DNA from: Acinetobacter corruptisaponis | GTDB lineage: Bacteria > Pseudomonadota > Gammaproteobacteria > Pseudomonadales > Moraxellaceae | Direction: 5' to 3' | DNA length: 64,000 nucleotides | Assembly (NCBI RefSeq): GCF_030053775.1 | Contig: NZ_CP125669.1 | Span: forward strand, 2,847,962 to 2,911,961 | Shown here: piece by piece, positions 20,570-30,307 of the stretch | Layout of the letters: each line of letters begins with the position of its first letter | Position numbering within the stretch: the stretch's first letter is position 1 | The notes under the pieces: generated by a model | What the model saw: only the letters and a program-made list of their open reading frames with translations | Told to the model about the DNA's origin: nothing | Databases searched by the model: none | Position numbers and translations under genes: made by a program

Positions 20570-21481
20570 TTACAACAGATTATGATCATGTGCCTGAATC
20601 GGTGGTGGTGTTGGACGACCTAGCGTACTCAGCAATTCAATTTCAATGGTACGTACCATTGCATCCAATGGAAGATCATTGCTTTGTGTACCGAAAGGCT
20701 CTTCAATTTCTGTACTTAAGGCATCGAGGCCTAGAAACGTATAAGCCAAAATTCCAACCAAGAGGGGTGTCACCAAACCCAGTAAAGAACCCAAGCTAAA
20801 AGGTAGCATAAAACAGAAGAAATAAACGGTTCGGTTCAGCAAAACCGAATAGGCAAACGGAATAGGGGTATTAGCAATCCGATCACAACCCGTATGCATT
20901 TCACTTAAGGCCGCGACATGACGATTCATCTGCGTATAAATGATATCGGAGATTTCCCCATCTTTCAGGGCTTGTAACAGCTCCCATTGGATCAGGCTCA
21001 GGGTATATTGTGGCGCATTGTGCTGCTGGTAAAGCTGGGTAAGCGCCTGCTGGCTTAAACCACTGGTTTCCGTCAGTTCAGTTGGGTTCGCGGTCTGGTG
21101 GCGTAAACGGTCGCGTAACACATTGGCAAATACAATCACATGCTGAATCACACGTTCACGCCGTGCCTGGGTTAAGATTCGACAATCGCGGTCAAAGTGT
21201 CGTGATGTGGCAATCAAAACGCCCCAAAGTTTACGTGCTTCCCACCAACGGTCATAGCATGCGGTATTTTTAAAACCAAGGAAGATAGAAAGCACAACAC
21301 CAATTAGGGTAAAGCCGACGAGGGGAATTTCAGGGAAGCGGTATAGATCAATATATTCAATTCCACCAATAATGGCGGAGATCAACATGACAAAACCGAG
21401 AGAAGGTAAAATTTTGGGTAAAATCGTCCCACGCCATGAAAATAAAACCTTAAAAATACTTGGCTGGTCACGGACAATCAT
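20570..21481 (-). CDS. Bestrophin family (YneE-like) membrane protein
   Basis: A 303-residue membrane protein. The motifs S-W-R-G-T-I-L-P, R-W-W-E-A-R-K-L-W-G and the late L-D-A-L-S-T-E-I-E-E-P-F-G-T-Q-S-N-D-L-P-L-D identify the bacterial bestrophin/UPF0187 family, pentameric ion channels. Hydrophobic segments near 30-70 and 215-255 fit. The transported ion is not predictable. Confidence 0.92.
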   Translation of the reverse strand: MIVRDQPSIFKVLFSWRGTILPKILPSLGFVMLISAIIGGIEYIDLYRFPEIPLVGFTLIGVVLSIFLGFKNTACYDRWWEARKLWGVLIATSRHFDRDCRILTQARRERVIQHVIVFANVLRDRLRHQTANPTELTETSGLSQQALTQLYQQHNAPQYTLSLIQWELLQALKDGEISDIIYTQMNRHVAALSEMHTGCDRIANTPIPFAYSVLLNRTVYFFCFMLPFSLGSLLGLVTPLLVGILAYTFLGLDALSTEIEEPFGTQSNDLPLDAMVRTIEIELLSTLGRPTPPPIQAHDHNLL

Positions 21482-21525
21482 GTTGTTTGAATCATTAATT
21501 TTATCTGCTGATGTTCCTGTTTGCT

Positions 21526-22260
21526 CTAGGCTTTGTCAAGATCAGATTGTTTGATTCGGACAGGTTTGAGTAGTTGTTGCTCAGAAAAGGAAAAATGGTT
21601 TTCAGGTGAAATAATAAAGTGATCAAGCAACTGGATTTCAAGTAACTGGCAGGCTTGTTTCAGTTGTTGGGTGAGGTAAATGTCTTCGTGCGAGGGCTGG
21701 GCAATACCATAAGGATGGTTGTGTGCAATCACAATTTGGCAGGCCTGTTGCTGAAGCACATAACGCAAGGTCTGGCTAATGGATACACTGCAACTATGCT
21801 GTGATCCAAAAAACAGTTTCTTAAAATGCAGTTTCCTGAGCTCAGCATCCAGACACAGCACGGCAAACACTTCCTGTTTTTCACCTTGCAATTCATAGCG
21901 CAGATAATCAAGTACCAGTGTGGAGCTATCCAGACAAATCCGTTGCTGGTGAAAGTAATTATTCAGATAACGCCGTCCCAATTCCTTTACTGCCATCAGT
22001 TGTGCGTATTTGGTATCGGCAATGCCGTTAAACTGGGAAAGCTCTTCAAGTGAGGCATCAAAAATTGGGTTGAGTCCACCAAAATGCTGGATCAGGAGAC
22101 GGGCAAGCTCAACCGCCGAGTGCTGTTTGGAGCCTGAGCGTAGAAAAATAGCCAGTAACTCGGCATCGGATAAACTGTGTGCCCCCTGTGATAATAAGCG
22201 TTCCCGTGGTCGTTCTTGTTCTGGCCATGCCTTGATGGACTGTTTTATGGATTGATTCAT
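21526..22260 (-). CDS. radC: RadC family JAB-domain protein
   Basis: 244 residues. The N-terminal helix-hairpin-helix-like region (L-S-D-A-E-L-L-A-I-F-L-R-S-G) is followed by a JAB/MPN domain whose metal motif H-N-H-P-Y-G-...-S-H-E-D is complete; Tyr replaces the usual Ser after HNHP. Despite the name, a direct DNA repair role is doubtful in other bacteria. It is divergent from coaBC, the common arrangement. Confidence 0.93.
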   Translation of the reverse strand: MNQSIKQSIKAWPEQERPRERLLSQGAHSLSDAELLAIFLRSGSKQHSAVELARLLIQHFGGLNPIFDASLEELSQFNGIADTKYAQLMAVKELGRRYLNNYFHQQRICLDSSTLVLDYLRYELQGEKQEVFAVLCLDAELRKLHFKKLFFGSQHSCSVSISQTLRYVLQQQACQIVIAHNHPYGIAQPSHEDIYLTQQLKQACQLLEIQLLDHFIISPENHFSFSEQQLLKPVRIKQSDLDKA

Positions 22261-22374
22261 GGTGAATATTCACGTTCATTTTATTGTAGTGCATGTTTTT
22301 CCGAGCACATGGCTTGGGTATGATCGTATTTAATGCTATTGTGAGCGCCACTGCAACAGCAAGGTATCCTGTTT

Positions 22375-23631
22375 GTGAGCTTCGATCTTAGTGTTATTCC
22401 TCATAAAAACATTATATTGGCGGTTACGGGCGGCATTGCTGCTTATAAAAGTGCCATTCTGGTTCGTCGTTTAAAAGATTATGGCTTTGATGTCCGTGTG
22501 GTGATGACACAGGGCGCGCAGGCTTTTATTACCCCGCTCACTTTTCAGGCGCTTTCAGGTAATCCAGTCCATACTGAACTGCTTGACCCAGAAGCCGAAG
22601 CAGGCATGGGGCATATTGAGCTGGCACGCTGGGCAGATTTAATTCTGGTTGCGCCTGCAAGCTGTGACAGCATTGCCAAGTTTGCCAATGGCTTGGCGGA
22701 CGATTTGCTGAGTACTCTATATTTAGCCACCAAAGCGCCTGTGTGGGTTGCGCCTGCCATGAACCAGCAAATGTGGGCAGCCAAGGCTACGCAACGTAAT
22801 CTACAAACCCTGGTTGAAGATGGTGTGCATGTGATTATGCCTGATGCAGGTGAGCAGGCGTGTGGTGATGTTGGGTTGGGGCGTATGCCTGAACCTGAAG
22901 ACTTGGCGCGTCAGGTGGCGGCTTATTTCCATAAAGCCCAGCGTGCCATTGCAGAAAAGTTTGGTTTATTGGCGGGTAAGCGCGTCACCATTACCGCTGG
23001 CCCAACCCGTGAAGCGATTGATCCTGTACGTTATATTTCCAACCACAGTACTGGAAAAATGGGCTTTGCCTTGGCGGCAGCCTGTTATGCCGCAGGGGCA
23101 AAAGTGACTCTGGTGGCAGGGCCTGTAAGTCTGGATACTCCAAATGGTGTGCAACGCATCAATGTCAGTTCAGCTATGCAAATGCTGGATGTCAGCATGG
23201 ACCAGTTGCAACAGGGCTGTGACATCTTTATTGCCACGGCTGCGGTGGCAGACTACCGCGTGGCACAGGTTGCAGAGCATAAAATCAAGAAAGCAGGGGA
23301 TGAGCTTGCGGTATCCTTGGTGAAAAATCCTGATATTGTGGCGACCATCGCCCAGCAACAGCAGCGTCCATTTATGGTTGGTTTTGCTGCTGAAACCCAG
23401 AATGTTGAGCAATATGCCGCAGGCAAGCTGGTGGCGAAAAAATTGGACATGATTGCCTGTAATGATGTTTCGCGCCCTGATATTGGCTTTGCATCTGATG
23501 AAAATGCCATGACAGTGTTCTTTGCCCAGTCTTATCACATGAATAAGCGTGAACTGGAAAAAGCCTCGAAACAGGAAATCTCGCAGCAATTGGTTGAGTC
23601 TATTGCCGATGCATTACGTCGCCGTTTATAA
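22375..23631 (+). CDS. coaBC: Bifunctional CoaBC (phosphopantothenoylcysteine synthase/decarboxylase)
   Basis: A 418-residue coenzyme A biosynthesis enzyme. The N-terminal CoaC flavoprotein half has G-G-I-A-A-Y-K-S and P-A-M-N-Q-Q-M-W. The CoaB half has T-A-G-P-T-R-E-A-I-D-P-V-R-Y and S-T-G-K-M-G. The start is GTG at 22375 after an AAGG motif. The enzyme ligates Cys to 4'-phosphopantothenate and decarboxylates the product. Confidence 0.96.
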   Translation: MSFDLSVIPHKNIILAVTGGIAAYKSAILVRRLKDYGFDVRVVMTQGAQAFITPLTFQALSGNPVHTELLDPEAEAGMGHIELARWADLILVAPASCDSIAKFANGLADDLLSTLYLATKAPVWVAPAMNQQMWAAKATQRNLQTLVEDGVHVIMPDAGEQACGDVGLGRMPEPEDLARQVAAYFHKAQRAIAEKFGLLAGKRVTITAGPTREAIDPVRYISNHSTGKMGFALAAACYAAGAKVTLVAGPVSLDTPNGVQRINVSSAMQMLDVSMDQLQQGCDIFIATAAVADYRVAQVAEHKIKKAGDELAVSLVKNPDIVATIAQQQQRPFMVGFAAETQNVEQYAAGKLVAKKLDMIACNDVSRPDIGFASDENAMTVFFAQSYHMNKRELEKASKQEISQQLVESIADALRRRL

Positions 23632-23652
23632 AAAATCTGGGAGGGCGTTGGT

Positions 23653-24144
23653 TTACGTCCTCTTATCTTTAAATTTGAGCTGATATAAGTAAATGGTTGT
23701 GCCAATAAATGCCATAAAAATGCAGCTATAAAAAAGAGCAGAATAAGAAATTAAATTCGATAAAGGATTTTTCAAAATCCACGGATAAAAGAAATACACG
23801 TCGTGATGCATAAAGGCATCCAGCAAAATATGGCTATAGCTTCCGATCAACGCACTGGCTGCGGCGGTTTTCCATGAAATTCTCCAATCTTCATATTTTA
23901 GGATGAATTGTAACACCCATTCACTGATGGGTTTGCCGATCAAAAAAGCCAGACAGCCAATTAAGCTTGCACCCAATAGATTGTGCGTGATGATATGTAA
24001 ATATTGCCAACCATAGATCATGCCAAATAGCGGTTCCAAATCCATCAGGATTTGTGTACCAGCGAAAATCATAAAGCTAAAACGTTGTGGTGCGATGGCT
24101 TTACAGCAGGCATCCACACCCAAATGTAAGGGGGTAAACGGCAT
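23653..24144 (-). CDS. YdjM/YbcI-like membrane metal-dependent hydrolase homologue
   Basis: A 163-residue protein with the opening MPFTPLHLG, typical of DUF4184/YdjM-like membrane proteins. It has about four hydrophobic segments and two conserved His-containing turns (H-I-I-T-H-N-L-L-G; S-H-I-L-L-D-A-F-M-H-H-D), consistent with a metal site. No enzymatic function is established for the family. It is convergent with coaBC. Confidence 0.75.
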   Translation of the reverse strand: MPFTPLHLGVDACCKAIAPQRFSFMIFAGTQILMDLEPLFGMIYGWQYLHIITHNLLGASLIGCLAFLIGKPISEWVLQFILKYEDWRISWKTAAASALIGSYSHILLDAFMHHDVYFFYPWILKNPLSNLISYSALFYSCIFMAFIGTTIYLYQLKFKDKRT

Positions 24145-24289
24145 AATTGATGCTCTTGTTGTTTTAAGTGATTTTTAGATATTTGCCATCATAAATGAGG
24201 ATGTTGATAAATGAATAGCATCTTTCGGATTTTCTTGGCGCAGGAAGCTTGTTAGTGTGGAGAGACAGCAGTAATTAGAGGATAGAGAA

Positions 24290-25129
24290 ATGCAACAGCA
24301 GCGTACTTATGATCGTATTGCTCAAGCGATTGCCTATATCCAGCAAAATTTTCAGCAGCAGCCACAACTGGATGAGGTTGCTGCACACATTCATCTCAGT
24401 CCAGCGCATTTTCAGCGTTTATTCACTGAATGGGTAGGAACCAGTCCAAAAAAATTCCTACAATATACCAGCGTTGAATATGCCAAAAGTATTTTAAAGC
24501 AACAGGGCAGTGTGTTGGATGCGACCTTTGAGACAGGACTTTCCAGTACCAGTCGTTTGCATGACCTGTTTATCCAGATTGAGGGGATGACCCCAGCCGA
24601 ATATAAACAGGGTGGACAACATTTAGCGATTCATTATTCCTTTGCTGAAACCTTGTTTGGTGAGGTGCTGGTTGCCTCAACTTACAAAGGCATCTGCGCA
24701 TTAAGCTTTGTGGAAGATCAGGTGGAAGCATTGCAACAATTGAAATCACAGTTTCCTAAGGCTCAGTTTGTTGAGCAGATAGATGAATTTCAGACTAATG
24801 CACTGGCTTTCTTCCAGAAAGATTGGGCGCAATTACCTGAAATTAAGCTGCATCTAAAAGGAACCGATTTTCAACTGAAAGTCTGGCAAAGCCTGCTTCG
24901 GATTCCCATGGGACAGCTTTCCACCTATGGGCAGATTGCCCAAAATATAGACCATGCCAAGGCAGCCCGTGCAGTGGGAACAGCAATTGGCAGTAATCCT
25001 GTGGCTTTCCTGATTCCATGTCATCGGGTGATTCAGTCCACGGGTCTTTTGGGTGGCTATGAATGGGGAACCTTAAGGAAAACAGCAATGATTGGCTGGG
25101 AGGGAGCACAGACACATGCAACTGTTTAA
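24290..25129 (+). CDS. AraC-HTH/methylated-DNA-cysteine methyltransferase (Ada-like)
   Basis: A 279-residue fusion of an AraC-type DNA-binding domain (about 5-105; two helix-turn-helix motifs, ending M-T-P-A-E-Y-K) and an O6-alkylguanine DNA methyltransferase (about 120-275) with the acceptor Cys244 in P-C-H-R-V-I. The N-terminal phosphotriester-sensing zinc domain of E. coli Ada is absent. AGAG precedes the ATG. The alkB-like gene begins inside its last codons (14-base overlap), forming an alkylation repair operon. Confidence 0.93.
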   Translation: MQQQRTYDRIAQAIAYIQQNFQQQPQLDEVAAHIHLSPAHFQRLFTEWVGTSPKKFLQYTSVEYAKSILKQQGSVLDATFETGLSSTSRLHDLFIQIEGMTPAEYKQGGQHLAIHYSFAETLFGEVLVASTYKGICALSFVEDQVEALQQLKSQFPKAQFVEQIDEFQTNALAFFQKDWAQLPEIKLHLKGTDFQLKVWQSLLRIPMGQLSTYGQIAQNIDHAKAARAVGTAIGSNPVAFLIPCHRVIQSTGLLGGYEWGTLRKTAMIGWEGAQTHATV

Positions 25130-25724
25130 TATTGAGGCTGACCCAAGGCATAACCATTTACCCTATGATGGAACGGTGCAGTATTATGGCAAAGTCATAC
25201 AGGAAATGGTCGCTGATGATTATTTTGAAAAGTTGATGCAAAACATTGCTTGGGAAAATGATCAGGCTATTATCTTTGGTCGGCAGATCACCACCAAAAG
25301 AAAAGTGGCATGGTATGGCGATCAGGGGTATGAATATACCTACTCAAATATCAACAGATATGCCTTGCCGTGGACGGTTGAACTGCTTGAGTTAAGGCAA
25401 CGGGTGGAGCTGTTGACAGGTGAGCGCTTTAATTCATGTCTACTGAATCTTTACCATACAGGTGAGGAGGGAATGGCCTGGCACAGTGATGATGAAACCG
25501 ACTTAAAGAAAAATGGCGCGATTGCGTCACTCAGCTTTGGTGCGGAACGGAAATTTGCCTTTAAACATAAACAAAGCAAGGAAAAGGTGGAGCTGTATCT
25601 GGAACATGGCAGTCTACTGGTGATGAAAGACACTACACAAAGCCACTGGCTGCACCGTTTGCCACCCACCAAGAAAGTGTCGACTGCCCGTATCAACCTG
25701 ACGTTTAGAACGATTGTTGAATAG
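25116..25724 (+). CDS. alkB: Alpha-ketoglutarate-dependent dioxygenase AlkB
   Basis: 202 residues from the ATG at 25116 (MQLFNI). GGGAGGGAG lies about 12 bases upstream, which is why the earlier frame start at 25092 is not used. Iron ligands appear in W-H-S-D-D-E (HxD) and S-H-W-L-H-R, and the 2-oxoglutarate-binding Arg in R-I-N-L-T-F-R. It removes alkyl groups from DNA bases by oxidation. It overlaps the Ada-like gene by 14 bases, suggesting translational coupling. Confidence 0.93.
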   Translation: MQLFNIEADPRHNHLPYDGTVQYYGKVIQEMVADDYFEKLMQNIAWENDQAIIFGRQITTKRKVAWYGDQGYEYTYSNINRYALPWTVELLELRQRVELLTGERFNSCLLNLYHTGEEGMAWHSDDETDLKKNGAIASLSFGAERKFAFKHKQSKEKVELYLEHGSLLVMKDTTQSHWLHRLPPTKKVSTARINLTFRTIVE

Positions 25725-25738
25725 CATCATCAGTAGCC

Positions 25739-26227
25739 TTAAACATAGTGATAAAGCTCAACGTCAGTAAAAGTCTGGTTAAATGCCTCGATCAGGCGAT
25801 TAATCTGTTCAGCCTGATCTGGCACCAGCATCCAGTAAGGGTTTTCATTCGAGATTAATAACAGGGCCAGCCCATGTTGTTCTGCAACCGCATAGATGTT
25901 GTCAAAGAGGATGGCATAGATATGTTCTGTAACATCAGGCTCATCTTGAGCATCTGAGTCTGAATTATCATCTTCAGCAAAAAGTTGTTCTATTTCCTCC
26001 TCAATACGGTTGTTCAACTGTTCAATATCTACCTTGGCCTGTTGTAGTTGGTGACATTCATCTGTGCCATTGTCATAATATTGTTTTAATTCGACATATT
26101 GGATATTTGAGTATTGGCTATTAACCCAGTCAATAAATTGATGAAAAGCATGCAGGTCACGAGGGATGGGGCTTGTGGCAAGCTCAGGAAATACCTGCTG
26201 GCAAAGGGTATATAGTACTGTGGACAT
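25739..26227 (-). CDS. Hypothetical acidic protein
   Basis: 162 residues, not recognised. It is soluble and very acidic, with a coiled segment (about 65-85) followed by an Asp/Glu/Ser-rich linker (about 85-105) and a C-terminal part ending V-E-L-Y-H-Y-V. It is convergent with alkB and lies just beyond the secB terminator. No motif suggests a function. Confidence 0.7.
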   Translation of the reverse strand: MSTVLYTLCQQVFPELATSPIPRDLHAFHQFIDWVNSQYSNIQYVELKQYYDNGTDECHQLQQAKVDIEQLNNRIEEEIEQLFAEDDNSDSDAQDEPDVTEHIYAILFDNIYAVAEQHGLALLLISNENPYWMLVPDQAEQINRLIEAFNQTFTDVELYHYV

Positions 26228-26274
26228 TATTTGTTCTCATTTTATCTTATCCATATCGTTCTCATTATAAAATA

Positions 26275-26302
26275 AAAAACCACAGCAGGTGCTGTGGTTT
26301 TT
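26275..26302. terminator. Intrinsic terminator after secB
   Basis: A perfect 12-bp stem (AAAAACCACAGC / GCTGTGGTTTTT) with an AGGT loop follows the minus-strand secB operon. Confidence 0.92.
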
Positions 26303-26317
26303 AGCGCGCTTAAAGCG

Positions 26318-26776
26318 TTATGCCTGACCTTGGGCATCACCTTCAGCTTGTAGACGCTGCATATTGGCTTCAAATTCAGCATCAAAGTTAATTGGGGTAA
26401 GCAACAATTGTGGGAAGCTACCCTTGGTCACTAGATCATTCACTGCTTCACGCAAGAACGGGAACAGGATATTCGGGCAGTAAGCACCCAGAATGTACGG
26501 AAGACGATCTTCCTCCACGCCATCAACCAGGAAAATCCCTGACTGGGTCACATCAACAATGAATGCGGTCTCACTTTCATTGGTGGCCTGAACCACAACT
26601 TTTAAAGAAACTTCATAATGGTTTGGATCAATCTTTTCTGCCGCAGAAGATAAATTGATGTTGAGTTCTGGCTGCCACTGCTTGGTAAATACCTGTGCCC
26701 CTGGAACTTCAAAAGAAATATCTTTAGTGTAAATACGTTCTAACGCGAGTTGTGGTTGAACTTGTTCTTCGCTCAT
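26318..26776 (-). CDS. secB: Protein-export chaperone SecB
   Basis: A 152-residue tetrameric cytosolic chaperone that holds preproteins unfolded for SecA. The strand [13 protein letters not shown] and the late segment [17 protein letters not shown] are diagnostic. It is the last gene of yibN-grxC-secB, 27 bases after grxC. Confidence 0.97.
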   Translation of the reverse strand: MSEEQVQPQLALERIYTKDISFEVPGAQVFTKQWQPELNINLSSAAEKIDPNHYEVSLKVVVQATNESETAFIVDVTQSGIFLVDGVEEDRLPYILGAYCPNILFPFLREAVNDLVTKGSFPQLLLTPINFDAEFEANMQRLQAEGDAQGQA

Positions 26777-26803
26777 TGTTTTTCCTTAAATCGTGGAGTG
26801 TTG

Positions 26804-27064
26804 TTAAGCTAATAATTGGTCGAGTTTCCCTTCACGCTCTAAGGCATAAAGTTGGTCAAAACCACCGATAAACTGGTCTTTGATAAAAATTTGAGGCACG
26901 GTACGGTGATTGGTACGCTGCATTAACTCAATACGAACTTCAGGCGCCTCATTGGAAAGGTTAATTTCCTTATAGGCAACACCCTTACGCTCAAGGAGCT
27001 GTTTTGCCCTCACACAATATGGGCAAGAAAGCGTTGAATAAATGGTGACGTTTGTATCGGTCAT
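26804..27064 (-). CDS. grxC: Glutaredoxin 3
   Basis: An 86-residue GSH-dependent thiol oxidoreductase. The active site C-P-Y-C is at residues 15-18, with the T-V-P-Q-I-F cis-Pro loop and G-G-F-D glutathione-binding turn. It lies between yibN and secB with an 11-base gap, the conserved proteobacterial order. Confidence 0.96.
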   Translation of the reverse strand: MTDTNVTIYSTLSCPYCVRAKQLLERKGVAYKEINLSNEAPEVRIELMQRTNHRTVPQIFIKDQFIGGFDQLYALEREGKLDQLLA

Positions 27065-27075
27065 TTTATTTCTCC

Positions 27076-27492
27076 TTAAGCTTTGGTTTTGCTTTTAACT
27101 AAGGGTAAGCCCTGGGCTTTCCAATTGCTGACACCACCATCTAGACGGTAGCTGTCGGCATGGCCGACTTTCTGCAATGCGGAGCCTGCAACTTGCCCTA
27201 GGTTGCAAATAAACACCAATGGACGGTCACTTGCTTTTAATTCATCAACATGACTTGTGATTTGGCTGTATGGAATGTTGCGGCTGCCACTGATGTGGCC
27301 ATCACGGAAATCCTTACCATCCCGTAGATCGATCAGCATGGCATTTTTTGCCTTGACCAAAATACCGAGTGATTGTGGTGAAATTTTACGACCATTGCGC
27401 TGACCCTCTAAAATGAAGAACAGCACGATGAGCACGCCGAGCGTACCAAACAAAAAGGGGTGGTTCCCCATAAACTCTAACCAGCGTTCCAC
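27076..27492 (-). CDS. yibN: Membrane-anchored rhodanese YibN
   Basis: 138 residues. One N-terminal membrane helix (about 13-29) precedes a rhodanese domain with I-D-L-R-D-G-K-D-F-R-D-G-H-I-S-G-S and an active-site Cys in C-N-L-G-Q-V-A-G. First gene of the secB operon. The function in E. coli is poorly defined. Confidence 0.92.
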   Translation of the reverse strand: MERWLEFMGNHPFLFGTLGVLIVLFFILEGQRNGRKISPQSLGILVKAKNAMLIDLRDGKDFRDGHISGSRNIPYSQITSHVDELKASDRPLVFICNLGQVAGSALQKVGHADSYRLDGGVSNWKAQGLPLVKSKTKA

Positions 27493-27586
27493 AAGTCACC
27501 TAAAGTTAAAATCAAAATTGACCCTGAGTATAACTTATCTCTATGGTGATCAAAAATGTTAGTTCAAGGGCAAAAAACCAAGAAAA

Positions 27587-28645
27587 CTAACTTTTTTGCT
27601 GGGCTTCCTGAATTTCATCCATTAGGCGTAGATAGCTGTCCAAACGTCTTGGTAAAATATCGCCTGCATCAACTGCCTGTTTTAAGGCACAATTTTTCTC
27701 ATGGCTATGGGTGCAGTTACGGAACTGACAATGGCCCAAATGGGTTTCAATCTCAGGAAAACCTGTTCGTACCTTTTCCAGACTCAAATGCCACAGCCCA
27801 AATTCACGGATTCCTGGAGAGTCAATCAGTGCGCCGTTTGTTCCAAATTTAATCAAACGGGTTGAGGTGGTGGTGTGTTGCCCCAGTGCCGAGTTTTCGG
27901 AAATGACATTGGTCTTCTGTGCCGCATCTGGAACAATGGTATTAATCAGTGAGCTTTTACCCACCCCAGACTGCCCAACGAACGCAACGGTTTCATTGTC
28001 GATTCGTGCGGAAAGTGCGGATAAATCACCTTTTGCATGACAGATCAGGGTTTCATAACCCAGGGCTTCATATTCACTGAGCATGGTCAGGATCGGATCA
28101 TTTTCAGTGAGTAGGTCTGATTTGTTCAGTACCAGCAATGCAGGAATGTTGGCATCGGCACAGGCAACCAGATAACGGTCAATCAGTGTTGGTGCGGGTT
28201 CTGGCAGTGGTGCGAACACAATCACAATCAGGCTGATATTGGCGGCAACGGGTTTTACCTTGTGGTAGCGGTCTGGGCGGGTCAATAACGACTTTCTTGG
28301 ATAAATCGCGGTGATAATCCCCAGGCCTGTATTTGGGTCGGCCTGCCATTTGACCCGATCTCCTGTCACCAGCAACTCTAGGTTGGTACGGGTATGACAG
28401 CGCCAAATACTGTCCAGTTCAATCGGTTTCCAGAATGGTTCAGGTTCGCCCTCAGCCACCTGTGGTTTTTCAGGGTGCTGTTCAGGTACGGACAGGGCTT
28501 GTACTTCGAGTTGACGGCCATAATGCTGAACAACCAGCCCATCTAAATCCTGCGACGTGTCAATATCATCCTGACGCGATTTATGCTGTTTTTCAATACG
28601 GCGCTGCTGTTGCTCGGTTAAACGACGCTTACGAATTAAAGCCAT
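27587..28645 (-). CDS. rsgA: Ribosome small subunit-dependent GTPase RsgA
   Basis: A 352-residue GTPase for late 30S maturation. An OB-fold region (about 70-130) precedes a circularly permuted GTPase with [13 protein letters not shown] and D-S-P-G, in the order G4-G1-G3. A C-terminal zinc motif (C-Q-F-R-N-C-T-H-...-C) follows. It is divergent from orn, as in many gammaproteobacteria. Confidence 0.96.
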   Translation of the reverse strand: MALIRKRRLTEQQQRRIEKQHKSRQDDIDTSQDLDGLVVQHYGRQLEVQALSVPEQHPEKPQVAEGEPEPFWKPIELDSIWRCHTRTNLELLVTGDRVKWQADPNTGLGIITAIYPRKSLLTRPDRYHKVKPVAANISLIVIVFAPLPEPAPTLIDRYLVACADANIPALLVLNKSDLLTENDPILTMLSEYEALGYETLICHAKGDLSALSARIDNETVAFVGQSGVGKSSLINTIVPDAAQKTNVISENSALGQHTTTSTRLIKFGTNGALIDSPGIREFGLWHLSLEKVRTGFPEIETHLGHCQFRNCTHSHEKNCALKQAVDAGDILPRRLDSYLRLMDEIQEAQQKS

Positions 28646-28769
28646 TCATATCCCAGAAAATCCACATGTTGAAGACCGCAAAAATAGCATGAAGCCGCTA
28701 TGGAATTACAGCCAAGATGTAATTAATTTGCTACTATTGATGTCTTTAAGCACTTTAGAATCGCCATCC

Positions 28770-29324
28770 ATGAGCAGTACCCCTGATACACGATTAATCT
28801 GGATTGACCTGGAAATGACAGGCCTTGATACCGATAACGACAAGATCATTGAAATCGCAACCATTATTACAGATGACCATTTAAATATTCTGGCTGAAGG
28901 CCCTGTTTTAGCGGTACATCAATCTGACCTGATCCTGAACGCAATGGATGAGTGGAATACCAAGCAGCATGGACAGTCGGGACTGATTGAACGTGTGCGC
29001 CGCAGTAAACTCACCGCTCAGGATGCAGAACAGCAAACACTCGAATTCCTGAAAAAATGGGTCAATCCAAAATCGTCGCCAATGTGTGGTAATTCGATTT
29101 GTCAGGATCGCCGTTTCCTGCATCGTTTAATGCCTGAACTGGAACAGTTTTTTCATTACCGCAATCTGGATGTGTCTTCAGTCAAGGAACTGGCGAAGCG
29201 CTGGAGACCTGAAATCATGAGCGGTCTCAAGAAAAATGCCTCGCACTTGGCAATGGATGACATTCGTGATTCGATTGCTGAGCTGAAATATTACCGTGAA
29301 TACTTTTTTATTATGAATAAATAA
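28770..29324 (+). CDS. orn: Oligoribonuclease
   Basis: 184 residues from the ATG at 28770 (MSSTPDTRL), the family's usual start; the frame is open to 28689, but that extension is not family-like and neither start has a strong ribosome binding site. DEDDh exonuclease residues appear in [18 protein letters not shown] and [10 protein letters not shown]. It degrades 2-5 nt RNAs and pGpG, the product of c-di-GMP breakdown. Confidence 0.95.
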   Translation: MSSTPDTRLIWIDLEMTGLDTDNDKIIEIATIITDDHLNILAEGPVLAVHQSDLILNAMDEWNTKQHGQSGLIERVRRSKLTAQDAEQQTLEFLKKWVNPKSSPMCGNSICQDRRFLHRLMPELEQFFHYRNLDVSSVKELAKRWRPEIMSGLKKNASHLAMDDIRDSIAELKYYREYFFIMNK

Positions 29325-29327
29325 ATT

Positions 29328-29350
29328 AAGGGGCATAAGCTCCTTTTTTT
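29328..29350 (+). terminator. Intrinsic terminator after orn
   Basis: A short stem AAGGGGC / GCTCCTT (one G-T pair) with an ATAA loop and a T run, just after the orn stop. Confidence 0.8.
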
Positions 29351-29430
29351 ATGTGAATAAAATATTTGGGCCTGATCAAAAAATCGCTTAAACTCGGTTT
29401 TTTATTGCCAACTATAAAAAGAGAGTGTAC

Positions 29431-30165
29431 ATGCAAAGTAATAATCCTATTTTAACTCGGGTGGAAACCTACAGCGATTTGGCTGAGCCAATGACTATTC
29501 AGGGGGCAATTCAGAAGTCAGTGCTTTTAACCGTGATTGCCGCCGTTTTAGGTATCGCATTGTTTTTCTATTGTGCTATCACTGCAAACCTGTCCATTGC
29601 CTATGCGGCTGCGATTGTCGGGGCTGTGGGCAGTTTTATCCTGGCCTTGATCACTACATTTAAATCCAATACCGCACCAGCTTTGGCGATTCCTTATGCC
29701 TTGTTTGAGGGAGCTTTCCTGGGTGGCATCTCCTTTATTTTCCAGTTGAAATTCCCAGGCGTACCTTTGCAGGCACTTCTGGCAACCTTTGTGACCACGC
29801 TGGTGTTATTTGGCCTGTATAAATTCCAGATTATCCGTGCCACCGAAAAATTCAAGGCGATTGTGATTTCAGCGACCATTGCGATTGCGCTGGTTTTTGT
29901 GGTGCAGATCATTCTACGTTTTGCATTTGGCTCAAGCATTCCTTATATTTTTGAAAGCAACTGGTTGGGAATTGGTTTTGCTGCCTTTGTTGCGGTGATT
30001 GCCTCACTGAATCTGATTCTTGATTTTGACCTAATCGAGAGTGCTGCGGCACAGCGTGCGCCTAAAGCGTTTGAATGGGTATGCGGCATCGCCTTACTAG
30101 CGACGCTTGTGTGGATGTACTATTCATTTATGCGTTTGTTGAGCCTGATTCAAGGTGATGATTAA
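29431..30165 (+). CDS. BAX inhibitor-1/YccA family membrane protein
   Basis: 244 residues from the ATG at 29431 (MQSNNPIL), preceded by GAGAG. About seven membrane helices and the C-terminal D-F-D-L-I-E motif place it in the bacterial Bax inhibitor-1 branch with long N-terminal sequence (COG4760-like). Relatives are pH-sensitive calcium leak channels or FtsH-associated proteins. Single-gene unit. Confidence 0.88.
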   Translation: MQSNNPILTRVETYSDLAEPMTIQGAIQKSVLLTVIAAVLGIALFFYCAITANLSIAYAAAIVGAVGSFILALITTFKSNTAPALAIPYALFEGAFLGGISFIFQLKFPGVPLQALLATFVTTLVLFGLYKFQIIRATEKFKAIVISATIAIALVFVVQIILRFAFGSSIPYIFESNWLGIGFAAFVAVIASLNLILDFDLIESAAAQRAPKAFEWVCGIALLATLVWMYYSFMRLLSLIQGDD

Positions 30166-30185
30166 GCTCAAACGTAGTTAAACCT

Positions 30186-30217
30186 AAAAATCGCTGTCAG
30201 TTGACGGCGATTTTTTT
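30186..30217 (+). terminator. Intrinsic terminator
   Basis: A 14-bp stem with one wobble (AAAAATCGCTGTCA / TGACGGCGATTTTT) followed by T residues, 20 bases after the BAX inhibitor gene. Confidence 0.85.
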
Positions 30218-30307
30218 ATGCAACAATGTAAAAAAGGTGGATTATGCAATTCCGAAATTGCTGGAATATTGGCATCATGTGGTGAAAATTTTTCGAGTGA
30301 GAATAAG

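Noticed and set aside
23641..23662. Hairpin GAGGGCGT / ACGTCCTC after coaBC as a terminator
   Set aside because: One wobble pair, no T run, and it overlaps the end of the convergent gene.
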